Shown piece after piece: positions 26,054 through 37,350 of a DNA stretch of 64,000 bases (position 1 is the first letter of the stretch; each line of letters starts with the position of its first letter). The stretch is from Phycisphaerae bacterium (GTDB taxonomy: Bacteria > Planctomycetota > Phycisphaerae > UBA1845 > UTPLA1). The stretch is from NCBI GenBank assembly GCA_035275405.1, contig DATEMU010000001.1, positions 1 through 64,000 of the forward strand. Direction: 5' to 3'. The notes below the pieces were generated by a model. The model worked only from the letters and a program-made list of their open reading frames with translations, did no database searches and had not been told where the DNA came from. The translations under genes were made by a program, and so were the position numbers.

Positions 26054-26901
26054 AGCGATCTGCATTTACCCTGATCGAGCTCTTGATGACCATTGCCATC
26101 ATCGCAATTCTCATCTCCCTGCTTCTCCCCGCGCTCGGCGGGGCCCGCGAAACCGCGAACATCGCCTACTGCCTGTCCAACCTCGGGACCCTCGGCAAGA
26201 CCGCGATGATGTACATGGACGACGTGGGCAGGCCGACCCAGCCGTGGTACGTGGCGCCCTTCGGGTACCTCAACATCGGCACCGTCAGCGAGTACAGCTA
26301 CGGCGGATTCCGGCACTCGCGGCCGAATCCCGATCCCCGGTTTTCACATCTGGATACGTTCCTCCTTCCAACGGGGGAGCGACCGTATAACAAGTACATC
26401 GCTCCGGGTCATGGCGAGGGCTCGCCGATCAAGGCGTACATCTGCCCGTCGGACAAGTCGTGGACGACGCCGCTGGTGGGGGACCAGCTTCCCGAGAATT
26501 TTCCGCCGGAGGACGCCTTCGCGTCGTGGGAGGTGAATGGCAACAGCTTCGCGATCAACTGGTACTGGCTCCAGGCGCCGCCGTGGTATGGGGAGGAGTC
26601 CTGGTACGCGAACCTGGATGCGTTTTCGCGGGCCGGCGAGGAGATGATGACGCGCAAGGTCGGCGGGGAGGCGGCGAAGTTCGTCCTCTTTACCGAGAGC
26701 TGCATGAACTACTTCATGTACGACGCCCGGCCGCGGAGCGAGACGTACGGGAACAGTCCGCTGCAAACCTTCGGTCCCGGTTGGCACAAGAAGTGGACCA
26801 CCTACAGCGTCGGGTACCTCGACGGCCACGCCGAGTTTCGCCGGGTCGATACGCGTTACAGCGACGACACGGGCTTTGACATTTGGCCGACGCTGCGCTG
26901 A
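26050..26901 (+). CDS. Prepilin-type N-terminal protein (module copy B)
   Basis: This encodes 283 residues. The leader [20 protein letters not shown] is a type IV prepilin signal, with Ala instead of Gly before the cleavage site (SA|FTLIE), an allowed but less common residue. The body matches copy [56 protein letters not shown] and DIWP at the end. It is translationally coupled to the zinc-ribbon gene through ATGA. lepA follows 54 bases later, but with no promoter seen in the gap the two may share a transcript. Confidence 0.88.
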   Translation: MKRSAFTLIELLMTIAIIAILISLLLPALGGARETANIAYCLSNLGTLGKTAMMYMDDVGRPTQPWYVAPFGYLNIGTVSEYSYGGFRHSRPNPDPRFSHLDTFLLPTGERPYNKYIAPGHGEGSPIKAYICPSDKSWTTPLVGDQLPENFPPEDAFASWEVNGNSFAINWYWLQAPPWYGEESWYANLDAFSRAGEEMMTRKVGGEAAKFVLFTESCMNYFMYDARPRSETYGNSPLQTFGPGWHKKWTTYSVGYLDGHAEFRRVDTRYSDDTGFDIWPTLR

Positions 26902-26955
26902 ACGAGGGAGGCCCGGCGGCTATTCAGAAAATCATTTCCCCGGTAGAATTACCCG

Positions 26956-28782
26956 GTGGAAATCGACCGCCTCCGAAACTTCTCCATTATCGCGCACATC
27001 GATCACGGCAAGAGCACGCTGGCGGATCGGATTTTGCTGCGCTGCGGGGCCATTACGGAGCGTGAGTTCCGCGAGCAGTTCCTCGACGACATGGATCTGG
27101 AGCGGGAGATGGGCATCACCATCAAGGCCAATCGCGCCTGTCTCGCCTATGAGTATGCCGGCAGAAGCGATGCCACGAGCCGAAAACCTCAAGTCTATTC
27201 CCTGAACCTCATCGATACCCCCGGCCACGTCGATTTTCACTATGAAGTCAGCCGGGCGCTCGCCGCCTGCGAAGGCGTGCTGCTCCTCGTCGACGCCAGC
27301 CAGGGTATTCAGGCCCAGACCCTCGCCAATGCCTACAAGGCCATCGAAGCCGGCCTGACGATTATTCCGGTCATCAATAAGATCGATCTCCCTTCCGCCC
27401 GACCCGAGGATATTGCCCTGGAGGTCGAACAGGTACTGAGTATTCCGGCGGATGACGCCGTTTTTGCATCCGCAAAGACCGGTCAGGGCGTCGAAGAGAT
27501 TCTCGCCGCCATCGTCGAGCGAATCCCGCAGCCGACGGGCGATCGCGAAAAGCCGCTCAAGGCGATGATCTACGACGCCAAAGTCGATCCGCATCGGGGC
27601 GTGGTGTGCCACGTTCGCCTGGTGGACGGCTCGGTAAAAAAGGGCGACAAGATTCGGCTGATGGCCGCCGGACGGACATATCAGGTCAGCGACGTCGGTA
27701 TCTTCGCGCCGAAGATCACCAGCCAGGCCGAACTCTCCGCGGGCCAGGTCGGCTATCTCTTCGCGGGGATCAAGACGATCCACGACGTCACGATCGGCGA
27801 CACCATTACGCTGGACAGCCACCCTTGCGACGGCGCGCTGCCCGGCTACAAGCCGCCGCAGCGGATGGTCTTTTGCGATTTTTATCCCGGCCCCGGCACG
27901 ACCAGCCCGCAACTTCGCGAAGCGATGGAGACCCTCTGGCTCAACGACTCCAGCTTCAATTTCACCCCCGCCGCCAGCGCCGCGCTGGGCGTCGGCTTCC
28001 GCTGCGGCTTTCTCGGCCTCTTGCATATGAAGATCATTCAGGAGCGGCTGGAGCGTGAGAGCGAAGTCGACTTGGTGCAGACCGCGCCGACCGTCGGTTT
28101 CGAAATCCTCTTTACAGACGGGGCTGTGCGGGTAATTGAATCGCCGGCGGACATGCCATCGCCGGACCAGATCGCCGAGATTCGCGAGCCGTACGTGCGG
28201 ACCGAGATCATCGTCCCGGCGAGGTACATTGGAAACGTAATGCAGCTCAGCGAGGAGCGGCGCGGCAAGCACAAGCGGACGGAGTACCTGTCGCCCGACC
28301 GCGTCGTGTTGACCTATGAATTCCCACTCGCGGAGGTGATCTACGATTACTACGACCGGCTCAAGAGCGTCACCAGCGGCTATGGGACGATGGATTACGA
28401 GCTGATCGGCTATCGGGCGGATGATCTGGTCAAGCTCAATATCCTTGTGAACGGCGCGCCGGTCGATGCGTTAAGTATCATCGTTCACCGTTCGAGGGCG
28501 GAAAGCCGTGGGCGGCGGCTCATTATGCGGCTCAAGAAGGAGATCAGCCGGCACCTGTTTGAGATTCCCATCCAAGCGGCGATCGGGGGGAAGATTATCG
28601 CCCGCGAGACGATCAAGCCGGTGCGTAAGGACGTGACGGCCAAGTGTTACGGCGGCGACGTGTCGCGGAAGCGGAAGCTGCTGGAGAAGCAAAAAGAGGG
28701 CAAGAAGCGGATGAAGCAGGTGGGCAGTGTGGCCATCCCCCAGGCGGCGTTCATGGCGGTGCTCGATTCGTCGGACGAATAG
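26956..28782 (+). CDS. lepA: Elongation factor 4 (LepA)
   Basis: LepA is a ribosome-associated GTPase thought to act in 30S assembly or back-translocation. The 608-residue product shows G1 AHIDHGKST, switch MGITIKAN, G3 DTPGHVDF, G4 NKIDL, then domain II, the EF-G-like domains and the LepA-specific C-terminal domain (GKIIARETIKPVRKDVTAKCYGGDVSRKRKLLEKQKEGKKRMK, in pieces from residue 550). A short insert (AGRSDATSRKPQV) sits between switch I and G3. The start is GTG 26956, which gives the normal N-terminus EIDRLRNFSIIAHIDHG. Confidence 0.97.
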   Translation: MEIDRLRNFSIIAHIDHGKSTLADRILLRCGAITEREFREQFLDDMDLEREMGITIKANRACLAYEYAGRSDATSRKPQVYSLNLIDTPGHVDFHYEVSRALAACEGVLLLVDASQGIQAQTLANAYKAIEAGLTIIPVINKIDLPSARPEDIALEVEQVLSIPADDAVFASAKTGQGVEEILAAIVERIPQPTGDREKPLKAMIYDAKVDPHRGVVCHVRLVDGSVKKGDKIRLMAAGRTYQVSDVGIFAPKITSQAELSAGQVGYLFAGIKTIHDVTIGDTITLDSHPCDGALPGYKPPQRMVFCDFYPGPGTTSPQLREAMETLWLNDSSFNFTPAASAALGVGFRCGFLGLLHMKIIQERLERESEVDLVQTAPTVGFEILFTDGAVRVIESPADMPSPDQIAEIREPYVRTEIIVPARYIGNVMQLSEERRGKHKRTEYLSPDRVVLTYEFPLAEVIYDYYDRLKSVTSGYGTMDYELIGYRADDLVKLNILVNGAPVDALSIIVHRSRAESRGRRLIMRLKKEISRHLFEIPIQAAIGGKIIARETIKPVRKDVTAKCYGGDVSRKRKLLEKQKEGKKRMKQVGSVAIPQAAFMAVLDSSDE

Positions 28783-28789
28783 GGGAGGC

Positions 28790-28818
28790 TGGCAATCGCC
28801 ACGACAAAATGCTCTAAT
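28790..28818 (+). promoter_or_regulatory. Candidate promoter for the M28 peptidase gene
   Basis: TGGCAA (28790-28795), 17 bases, then TCTAAT (28813-28818), with TG at 28810-28811 as a -10 extension. The -35 is weak. It lies in the 106-base gap between lepA and ATG 28889. Confidence 0.45.
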
Positions 28819-28888
28819 AGGATTGCGAGCTGAAGGGGACTCGCGGCCAAATGGCCCGCGTATCCAACCCGATTCGGAGTTCCAAAAC

Positions 28889-31450
28889 ATGCTGACCTAT
28901 CGCCGATGGCCTCGCGCGGCCGCTGTATACCTTTGGATCTTGCTGCCGCTGACCGTGCAGGCCGCTGACGACGGCCTGGGAGCGCGTCGTCATTCGCAGA
29001 ATGCGGCCCTTTTTTCCCAGGCCGCCTATGAGAAAAATGTCGCTCACCTTGCCAGCGATGACTTGGAGGGTCGTGGCACCGGTCAGGAGGGGATTGACAA
29101 GGCGGCGGAATATATCGCCGCGTGGTTTGAGAAATGCGGCGTGGAGCCGGCCGGCGACAAGGAAACGTATTTCCAGAACTTCACGCTCAAGCTCTCCAAT
29201 CGCATCGGGCCGGGCACGCGGCTGGCGATTGGGGTACGCGGGAGGACGTCACGCAAGCCCGCAAAGCTCAACGAAGAATTTACGCCCTTCCCCTTCTCCA
29301 AGAGTGCGTCGTTTCGCGGGGACGTCGTCTTCGCCGGGTACGGAATCGTCAGCGACGATTTGGACTACAACGATTACGGCGATCTCGATGTGGCCGACAA
29401 GGTCGTTCTCATCCTGCGACGGTCGCCGAAGTTCGCGGACTTTTCCGAGGCCGACATGTCGTTTCGCGCCAAGGCTTCGCGGGCCAGCGCCCGAGACGCC
29501 GCGGCCCTGATCGTCGTTAATCCCGACGGCGATGAGGATAGTGACAAGCTTTACAACTTCGACGGCAGCGCGGGGGCGGGGTTCGGGTTCGGCGGCGGCT
29601 CCTATGGGATCCCGATGATCCACGTCCGTCGCTCGGTCGCCGACCGGATGCTGAAGGCGGGTGGGCTAGGCGACGTGACGTCTCTGCAAAAGCGGATCGA
29701 GTCGCGCAAGCGGCCGGTGTCCGCCGCATTGAAGGGCGTCAGCGTTCGCGGCCGCGTAAACATCGAGCCTGTCGAGAGCCCCGTACGCAACGTCGCGGGC
29801 TTCATTCCCGGCGATGGTCCGCAGTCAGACGAGATCATCGTTCTGGGGGCGCATTACGATCACCTGGGCATCCGCCACAAGGGCGAGGACAATTTCAACC
29901 CCGCGAAGGACATCAGCAACGGCGCGGACGACAATGCCTCCGGCACGGCCCTGATCATGACATTGGCCGACGCCTACACGCGCGGCGAGCGGCCCAATCG
30001 TTCGCTGTTGTTGCTTCTCTTTACCGGCGAGGAGCGCGGTCTCTTGGGCTCACACTATTTCGCGAATCATCCGACGGTGGATTTGAAGGAATGCGTGGCC
30101 ATGCTCAATTTCGACATGGTCGGACGGCTCAAGGACGACAAGCTGGAAGTAGGGGGGATGCGCACGGGCGATTTTACGGAGATGGTCGATCGGCTCGCGG
30201 AACCGTACGGTCTGGCGATCAAGGACGGCGGCGGGGGTTCCGGTCCGTCCGATCACACCAGCTTTTACAACAAGGACATTCCCGTTCTCTTTTTCTTCAC
30301 CGGCATCCATAAACAGTATCACCGACCGGAGGATGACACGCATTTACTGAACATCGATGGGGCGATTCGCATCGCGAAGTTCGCGGCGGATTGCATCGAT
30401 GAGATCGACGCCGATCCCCAACCGCCGAAGTTTAGTGAGGACACGCGCCGGGCGCAGCTGGCCCGTCAAGACGCCGAGGAGGAGGAAGGGGATGCGGCGC
30501 CTCGCCGGGGCCGTGTACGGCTGGGGATCATGCCGTCACCGGATGACACCGAATCGGGCGTTCTCGTCGCGGAGGTCTCTGACGATTCTCCGGCGAAGCG
30601 GGCTGGGGTTCGCGAGGGCGATCGCATTGTTAAGCTTGGGGATGCAGAGATTGAATCTTTCGACGATCTGGCGGCTGCGCTGAGCGAGTTTCGAAGGGGC
30701 GATACGACAAGGTTGATGGTCCGTCGGGCGGGCAAACCGTTCGGGATGGACGTCACATTCGGCCGCCGGGGCCGCCGCGACGCGCGGCAGGTGGGGGACG
30801 ATGCCGGTGAGCGTCTTGTCAGGCTTGCAAGAGAGCTGGCCAAAGATTCCAGCATAAAAGTGCACGTGCAAATCAAGGACGCGGGCGGGGAATGGCGGAT
30901 CGAGTTCAGCGAACTGGATCGTGAGTCGCTGGGCAAGGTCCTTGACGAACTCATCACGTTTTTGGAAGAAAGTAAGTCTGGCGGCAATTACACCATCTCA
31001 CTCGGCTTCGAGTTCCCCCCCGGCCTTCATCGAATCACAATTCAAAAGAAAGCCCGAGTCGATTCAGCAGACGCAAAATCGCCAACCGTCAGGAAGCAAA
31101 AAGAACGGCTGGCGCCCGATTCCCACGCCCGCGCCCCCTCCGACGACTCCGGCCGCAACACCATGCCCGGCGTGCGGCTGGGGATCATGCCGACCTATGG
31201 CGAGGCGACCGAGGACGGTTACGAGATTTCCGGCGTGGTGGAGGATGGCCCTGCGGCAAAGGCGGGGATGAAGGACAGCGATCGCATTTATCAGATCGGC
31301 CAGGAGCGGATCAAGGACGTGTACAGCTACATGGAAGCGCTACGGAAGTACAAGGCCGGCGACGAGGTGAAGGTCGTTGTGCTTCGCGATGGGAAGAAGG
31401 TGACGCTCACGATCAAGACCGCCGCACAGAAGTCGCGGGAAGCGGCTTAA
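28889..31450 (+). CDS. Secreted M28 family metallopeptidase with two PDZ domains
   Basis: This 853-residue exported aminopeptidase-like enzyme begins with a signal peptide (AAAVYLWILLPLTVQA). A protease-associated domain spans roughly residues 95-290. The M28 zinc core follows with GAHYDHLG, DDNASG, TGEERGLLGS, NFDMVGR and KQYHRPEDDTH, so the two-zinc ligands are present. Two PDZ domains follow, near residues 540-630 (RLGIMPSPDD to MDVTFG) and 755-850 (RLGIMPTYGE to LTIKTA), with a charged linker between. PDZ domains may bind substrate tails. ATG 28889 has GGAG upstream. Convergent with the anti-sigma gene. Confidence 0.92.
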   Translation: MLTYRRWPRAAAVYLWILLPLTVQAADDGLGARRHSQNAALFSQAAYEKNVAHLASDDLEGRGTGQEGIDKAAEYIAAWFEKCGVEPAGDKETYFQNFTLKLSNRIGPGTRLAIGVRGRTSRKPAKLNEEFTPFPFSKSASFRGDVVFAGYGIVSDDLDYNDYGDLDVADKVVLILRRSPKFADFSEADMSFRAKASRASARDAAALIVVNPDGDEDSDKLYNFDGSAGAGFGFGGGSYGIPMIHVRRSVADRMLKAGGLGDVTSLQKRIESRKRPVSAALKGVSVRGRVNIEPVESPVRNVAGFIPGDGPQSDEIIVLGAHYDHLGIRHKGEDNFNPAKDISNGADDNASGTALIMTLADAYTRGERPNRSLLLLLFTGEERGLLGSHYFANHPTVDLKECVAMLNFDMVGRLKDDKLEVGGMRTGDFTEMVDRLAEPYGLAIKDGGGGSGPSDHTSFYNKDIPVLFFFTGIHKQYHRPEDDTHLLNIDGAIRIAKFAADCIDEIDADPQPPKFSEDTRRAQLARQDAEEEEGDAAPRRGRVRLGIMPSPDDTESGVLVAEVSDDSPAKRAGVREGDRIVKLGDAEIESFDDLAAALSEFRRGDTTRLMVRRAGKPFGMDVTFGRRGRRDARQVGDDAGERLVRLARELAKDSSIKVHVQIKDAGGEWRIEFSELDRESLGKVLDELITFLEESKSGGNYTISLGFEFPPGLHRITIQKKARVDSADAKSPTVRKQKERLAPDSHARAPSDDSGRNTMPGVRLGIMPTYGEATEDGYEISGVVEDGPAAKAGMKDSDRIYQIGQERIKDVYSYMEALRKYKAGDEVKVVVLRDGKKVTLTIKTAAQKSREAA

Positions 31451-31476
31451 CCGCCCTCATCGGCAATCGGCCCTAA

Positions 31477-32367
31477 TCACCGCATCGCGAAGCGCACGGC
31501 CGAATCGATTTGATCTTCCAGATTCGGCATCGCCAGGCGGATGCCGGAGACCATTTCGCGAAGCTGCTCGATCGTCAGGTTCGCACAGCAGGCGTAGCTG
31601 GTCGAGTTGCGATGCCATGCCAGGATCGACAGCTTCTTGCCGCCATCCTGGTCCACTTCGTATTGCAAATAGCCGTCGGGGCTGGGGCCGCTGCCCTGGT
31701 CCAGCCGGTCCAGCCGCGGCACGCAGAAGAGCGACAATCGCGACTGCCGGTCGGCCGAGGCGTAGACGAGATGTCCGCCCTCGCGGCTCAGGCTGGCGTC
31801 GATGCCGCAGAAGTTCACCGACTCAAACTCATAACCGAACCGGGACAAGTTCGGCGCGACCGCCGCAACCCGACCGGCGAAATGTTGGTTGATCGCCGCG
31901 GCGACCTGCGATCGGTCGCGGGGCAGGCTGGGGTATTGATGCTTGGCCGGCTCGGCGAGGCATAGGCGATGCACCTCGGCGATCATCGTGGCGGCCGTCG
32001 GCCCGCCTTCTACGCGAACCGGCGCATTCGCCATCTGGTCAGGATCGGCGCTTCGATTCGCGAACGCCCACCAACCGCCGGCCGCCGCAAGGGCAACGCA
32101 GGCCGCCGCGGCGAGTGGCCGAAGCCAGGGCACGGGCCTTGCCGATGCCCCTTCCAGGCGTTGAACCACTCGTTGGTGCAGGCCCTCCGGCGTCTTTTCC
32201 GCCGCGAGATTCCGGCCGATGGCCGAGCGGAGCGCCTGGTGTTCGTCCACCAAGCGGCTGCACGCCGGGCACATCTTCAGATGGTCCAGCACTTCGCAGT
32301 TGGCCTTCACGCCGAGCTGGCCGTCCGCGAAGGCATACAAAAATTTTCTCACGGTCGTACAGTTCAT
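31477..32367 (-). CDS. Zinc-finger anti-sigma factor
   Basis: This 296-residue protein starts with a zf-HC2 domain: LYAFADGQLG, then HLKMCPACSRLV with the His-x3-Cys-x2-Cys metal site (Cys33, Cys36). One membrane span (LAAAACVALAAAGGWWAFA, about residues 83-101) separates it from a 190-residue outer domain with several cysteines (FCGID, SLFCV, YACCANL) and no family I know. It would hold the ECF sigma factor inactive at the membrane and release it on an outside signal. Its start overlaps the sigma gene stop as ATGA, the usual arrangement. Confidence 0.88.
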   Translation of the reverse strand: MNCTTVRKFLYAFADGQLGVKANCEVLDHLKMCPACSRLVDEHQALRSAIGRNLAAEKTPEGLHQRVVQRLEGASARPVPWLRPLAAAACVALAAAGGWWAFANRSADPDQMANAPVRVEGGPTAATMIAEVHRLCLAEPAKHQYPSLPRDRSQVAAAINQHFAGRVAAVAPNLSRFGYEFESVNFCGIDASLSREGGHLVYASADRQSRLSLFCVPRLDRLDQGSGPSPDGYLQYEVDQDGGKKLSILAWHRNSTSYACCANLTIEQLREMVSGIRLAMPNLEDQIDSAVRFAMR

Positions 32368-32978
32368 GGTGACGATCCCATTCCAGGAGTGATCCCCCGG
32401 TCCCTGGCATATTCGCTCAACGCCTCTCCCAACTTCTGTCGTGCGCGGTGGAGCCGGCTCATGACCGTCCCGACCGCACAGCCCAACACATCGCCGATCT
32501 CCTTATAGCTCAGATCGCCCAGCGCCCACAGGAGCAGTACGGAGCGATATTCGGGCAACAGGTCGTCGATCGCCCATTTCAAATCCTCGTCGAAGCCTTC
32601 CCAGTCGATCTGCCCGGGCGTCAGCGCCGGCAGTCCGTCGTGCGCCAACTCCGCGGCGAAGTCGTCGAGGCTTAGGTCCGCCGTGAGCGTCGGCGTACGG
32701 GCGTCGCCACGCAGGCGATTGACCCAGACGTTGTGGAGGATTTTGAGCAACCATGCCTTTGCTCCGTGCGCTCTCAGTTCGAATTCCGCGAATCCGCGAT
32801 GGGCTAGGAGGAACGTCTCCTGCGCGAGGTCCTCCGCCTCGTGTTGATCGGCGGTCAGTTTTTTCGCCACTCGATAGACGAGGTCGAGGTGGCACAAAAT
32901 ATGCTGCTCAAACCGGGCCATTAGTCCGCTTCGGCCCGCCGCGGCGGGTAAACTCCTCTTTGACCGGGGACTTTTCAT
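32364..32978 (-). CDS. ECF-type RNA polymerase sigma factor
   Basis: This 204-residue protein has sigma region 2 (LDLVYRVAKKLTADQHEAEDLAQETFLLAH, residues about 32-61) and region 4 (LPEYRSVLLLWALGDLSYKEIGDVLG, then TVMSRLHRARQKL), with no regions 1 or 3, as in extracytoplasmic-function sigma factors. I start at ATG 32978, since the frame upstream lacks family residues. It is coupled to the anti-sigma factor gene downstream. A CRP-like palindrome lies 15 bases before the start codon. Target genes cannot be named from this window. Confidence 0.93.
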   Translation of the reverse strand: MKSPRSKRSLPAAAGRSGLMARFEQHILCHLDLVYRVAKKLTADQHEAEDLAQETFLLAHRGFAEFELRAHGAKAWLLKILHNVWVNRLRGDARTPTLTADLSLDDFAAELAHDGLPALTPGQIDWEGFDEDLKWAIDDLLPEYRSVLLLWALGDLSYKEIGDVLGCAVGTVMSRLHRARQKLGEALSEYARDRGITPGMGSSP

Positions 32979-32992
32979 AGGCCCCAGTCTTG

Positions 32993-33008
32993 TGTGACGT
33001 GGATCACT
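32993..33008 (-). promoter_or_regulatory. CRP/FNR-like palindrome before the sigma factor gene
   Basis: On the + strand TGTGA, six bases, TCACT matches the CRP consensus TGTGA-N6-TCACA in nine of ten positions. It lies in the 203-base divergent region between the ECF sigma gene and lysS, close to the sigma gene start, so a bound protein would more likely block than activate that gene. No CRP-type regulator gene is in the window. Confidence 0.4.
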
Positions 33009-33181
33009 TTCGATTTCCTCACACCCATAAACACCGCCGGCGCGGGGTTTATTCCCGGTATTTGCGCATTTTTCCTGCTCCAAAGTCAAGCCCCAAAAGG
33101 TCTTGCGCCCGCTCGGGCACTTGCAATGTCGGGGGGGAGCGTGGATATTGGCCCAGCAGGGCCTGCAAGGCGAATGATTCG

Positions 33182-34645
<1,464 letters not shown>

Positions 34646-34677
34646 GTCCGATTGGACCCTACGGGACTCATTGTTCG

Positions 34678-37332
34678 ATGCACTCCCCGATCCTTCGCAT
34701 TCTCTTTATCGCCCTCGCGCCGTTGACCGTCCCGCTTTATTTGCTTTTCCTTGCGGCGACAAATCTCCTGGGGGGCGCCTTCTACATCGTCATCGAAGCA
34801 ACAGCGTCTCGGCTGGCGCAGCGGCCGATTTCCCTGTCCAAGGGCCGCATGGCCTTGCTCGCCGTCCCCGTTCTTATGGCCGCGCCGGTGGCGATGGCCG
34901 TCCACCTCGTGATCTGGTTTGTCAAGCTGGTTGGAGCGTCGCTGATCTGGATCGGACATTGGCAATGCAGCGTACGAACGAGATCGGGGGCGTTCTTTGC
35001 CGGAACGGCGTGGTCGCTGGTCGCGCTGTGGACCACATTGACGTGCCTCAATGCGGCGATGGGGTCGGCGTGGATCGGTCGTCCCGTTCGGGGGGCCGAT
35101 CTGTTCGTGGAAGTGCTGACGCGACCACGGACGCTGGGCAGCCTCCCGCCCGTTGCGCAAGAGCGCCGCCGGCAACTTATCCGCGAGCTGGGACAGCATC
35201 GCGAAGCCGTTCACAAACAGTGGGACGTGCTGAAGACCGCGCTCGAAGACGACGAGGCGATGGTCCGGTGGTTTCACGATGAACCGGAAGTCGTTCGAAA
35301 ACTCTGCGGAGTGCCATGGTACTTCACGCCGGCCGATCTCGCGGAGGATGGCGTGGACCACAGTGTCCTCCTCCTGGGACCATTGTTTTTCGTCTGGTTG
35401 TTGCTCATTCGTTGGCCCGGGACGTTTGCCTTACTCCGGTCCGCGAGTCTTCGCACAGCCTGGCTGGCTGTTCGATTAATGGTCATCGCCGCGGCGATTT
35501 GGGCCCTCATCGCCTGGGTCCCGCTCACGAACTACTATTCGTTCCGGCCAGACCAACTCTCCTGGACCTTTGGTATCTTCTCACCCGCCCAATGGCTCGG
35601 CTTGGATTACTCCACTTGGGTCCGGCCGGAGTGGTATCTCTTCAATGCCGGCCTGTGGATCGCCATCGTCATGCTGCTGGCATATCTTTGGCGATTAGCA
35701 TGGCGGGTTGCGCCTTTTCTCGGCTGGCCGCGATATTATGTCGCGTTTCTTGCCGCACGTTTGCTTCAGCGCAAGCGAATCGCCTTCTTCTCCGTCGGCG
35801 CGGTCACGCTCTGCGTGGCCATGATGATCATTGTCATCAGCGTGATGGGGGGCTTCGTAGACAGCATCCGCACCCGCGCACATGGGCTGCTCGGCGATCT
35901 GGTGATGGACGGCGGCTTGCAGGGGTTTCCTTATTATCAGGAATTCATCGATCGCATCAGCAAGATAACCGACCCGGAGACCGGCGGACCACTGGTGCAC
36001 CAGGCGACGCCGCTGATCCACAGCTACGGGATACTTCAATTCCCCGTAAACAAGAAGACGGCCGCGGTTCGGATATGGGGCATCCGCCTGGACGAATACG
36101 TCCGCGTCAACGAGTTCGGGAAAGACCTCTTCTACCAGAACCGATTCGGCGGAACGACACTCGCCCGACAAATGCAGCCGACGTACGGCCTCGATGAACG
36201 TGGGAATGTCGCGTTCCCGGCAGACTACAATCGCCGTTACCAGGAATATCTGGATCGCCTTTCGTTGGAGGAGCGCGAGAAGGAAATTAAACAGTTCCAG
36301 CGCGAACCGGGTGATTTTTGGATGGGGCCTGGTGTTCTCAAGGGCCCGACCACGCAGCCCGCGTTTGAGGGGAAGGAATTTCCCGGCGTGATCATCGGCC
36401 GGAGTATCATCGCCCAGCGCACGCCGGCGGGCGACTATCGGCGGAGCGACTATTACCCGCGCGGCGAGCCGTGCATGTTGACGGTCCTGCCCATGACGCG
36501 GGGAGGAGACATCAGCCCCGAGCCACCGCCTAAGCCGACCTTTCGCTATGTGGATGATTCGCGCACGGGCATTCACGAAATCGATTCGATGAACTGTTAT
36601 GTGGACTTTGACGAGTTGCAGCGCTTGCTTTCGATGGGGCCGCAGCAGCGCACCGATGGAGAGGGGATGAGCGGAGCGCGATGCAGCCAGATTCAGATCA
36701 AGCTGACGTCGCCGCTGGGCGACGACCGCGTCATCCTGGGCCGGAAGAAGGACCTCCTCCTGGAAGAGTGGGAGAAGTTCTGCGATGCCCTGCCGATGGA
36801 CCGCTTCGAATACGACATGATCCGCAAGGTGGACATCCAAACGTGGGAAGAGATGCAGGCCAGCTATATCTCGGCCATTGAGAAGGAAAAGTTCCTCGTC
36901 CTGATCATGTTCGGCGTCATCAGCATTGTCGCGGTCTTCCTGATCCTGTGCATCTTCTACATGATCGTGCAGGAAAAGACCCGTGACATTGGCATCATCA
37001 AGAGCATCGGCGGCAGCGCGGAGGGCGTGGCGGCGGTGTTCCTCGCCTACGGCGGGGCGATCGGCCTGGTGGGATGTCTTCTGGGATCGCTGCTCGGGAT
37101 CGTTTTCGTCGAGCACATCAACGACGTGCAGGATTGGCTTGCCCGGATCAACCCTGCGTGGCGCGTGTGGAGCCCGGAGACGTACTCGTTCGACAAGATT
37201 CCGGACGTTTGGAAATGGTCGGAAGTCATCTGGATTAGTATTCTTGCCGTCGTGGCGTCGATTGCCGGCGCGGCGGCTCCGGCGATCCGCGCAGGGCGGA
37301 GTTGGCCGGTTGAAACCTTGAGATACGAATAG
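34678..37332 (+). CDS. LolC/LolE-like ABC permease with N-terminal membrane extension
   Basis: This 884-residue inner-membrane protein has in its last 520 residues the MacB/FtsX layout: a first span (IAFFSVGAVTLCVAMMIIVISVMGGFVDSI), a large outer domain, and three C-terminal spans (FLVLIMFGVISIVAVFLILCIF, then GGAIGLVGCLLGSLLGIVF, then WISILAVVASIAGAAAPAIRA). LolCE pulls lipoproteins out of the inner membrane. Residues 1-360 are an extra region with about six further spans, not found in LolE. The next gene is the LolD-type ATPase, 18 bases on. With one permease gene, a homodimer is likely. Confidence 0.85.
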   Translation: MHSPILRILFIALAPLTVPLYLLFLAATNLLGGAFYIVIEATASRLAQRPISLSKGRMALLAVPVLMAAPVAMAVHLVIWFVKLVGASLIWIGHWQCSVRTRSGAFFAGTAWSLVALWTTLTCLNAAMGSAWIGRPVRGADLFVEVLTRPRTLGSLPPVAQERRRQLIRELGQHREAVHKQWDVLKTALEDDEAMVRWFHDEPEVVRKLCGVPWYFTPADLAEDGVDHSVLLLGPLFFVWLLLIRWPGTFALLRSASLRTAWLAVRLMVIAAAIWALIAWVPLTNYYSFRPDQLSWTFGIFSPAQWLGLDYSTWVRPEWYLFNAGLWIAIVMLLAYLWRLAWRVAPFLGWPRYYVAFLAARLLQRKRIAFFSVGAVTLCVAMMIIVISVMGGFVDSIRTRAHGLLGDLVMDGGLQGFPYYQEFIDRISKITDPETGGPLVHQATPLIHSYGILQFPVNKKTAAVRIWGIRLDEYVRVNEFGKDLFYQNRFGGTTLARQMQPTYGLDERGNVAFPADYNRRYQEYLDRLSLEEREKEIKQFQREPGDFWMGPGVLKGPTTQPAFEGKEFPGVIIGRSIIAQRTPAGDYRRSDYYPRGEPCMLTVLPMTRGGDISPEPPPKPTFRYVDDSRTGIHEIDSMNCYVDFDELQRLLSMGPQQRTDGEGMSGARCSQIQIKLTSPLGDDRVILGRKKDLLLEEWEKFCDALPMDRFEYDMIRKVDIQTWEEMQASYISAIEKEKFLVLIMFGVISIVAVFLILCIFYMIVQEKTRDIGIIKSIGGSAEGVAAVFLAYGGAIGLVGCLLGSLLGIVFVEHINDVQDWLARINPAWRVWSPETYSFDKIPDVWKWSEVIWISILAVVASIAGAAAPAIRAGRSWPVETLRYE

Positions 37333-37350
37333 GATTTCACAATAACGAAT

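Larger units (their letters stand above)
24118..26901 (+). repeat. Tandem duplication of a two-gene module
   Basis: Two head-to-tail copies of zinc-ribbon protein plus pseudopilin-like protein occupy 24118-25476 and 25616-26901. The pseudopilin copies align along their whole length with shared blocks such as CPSDKS, VNGNS, KVGGEA, MYDARP and DGHAE; the ribbon copies share only the anchor and the order of Cys and His pairs. A terminator and a promoter separate the copies, so each pair is its own transcription unit. Confidence 0.8.
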
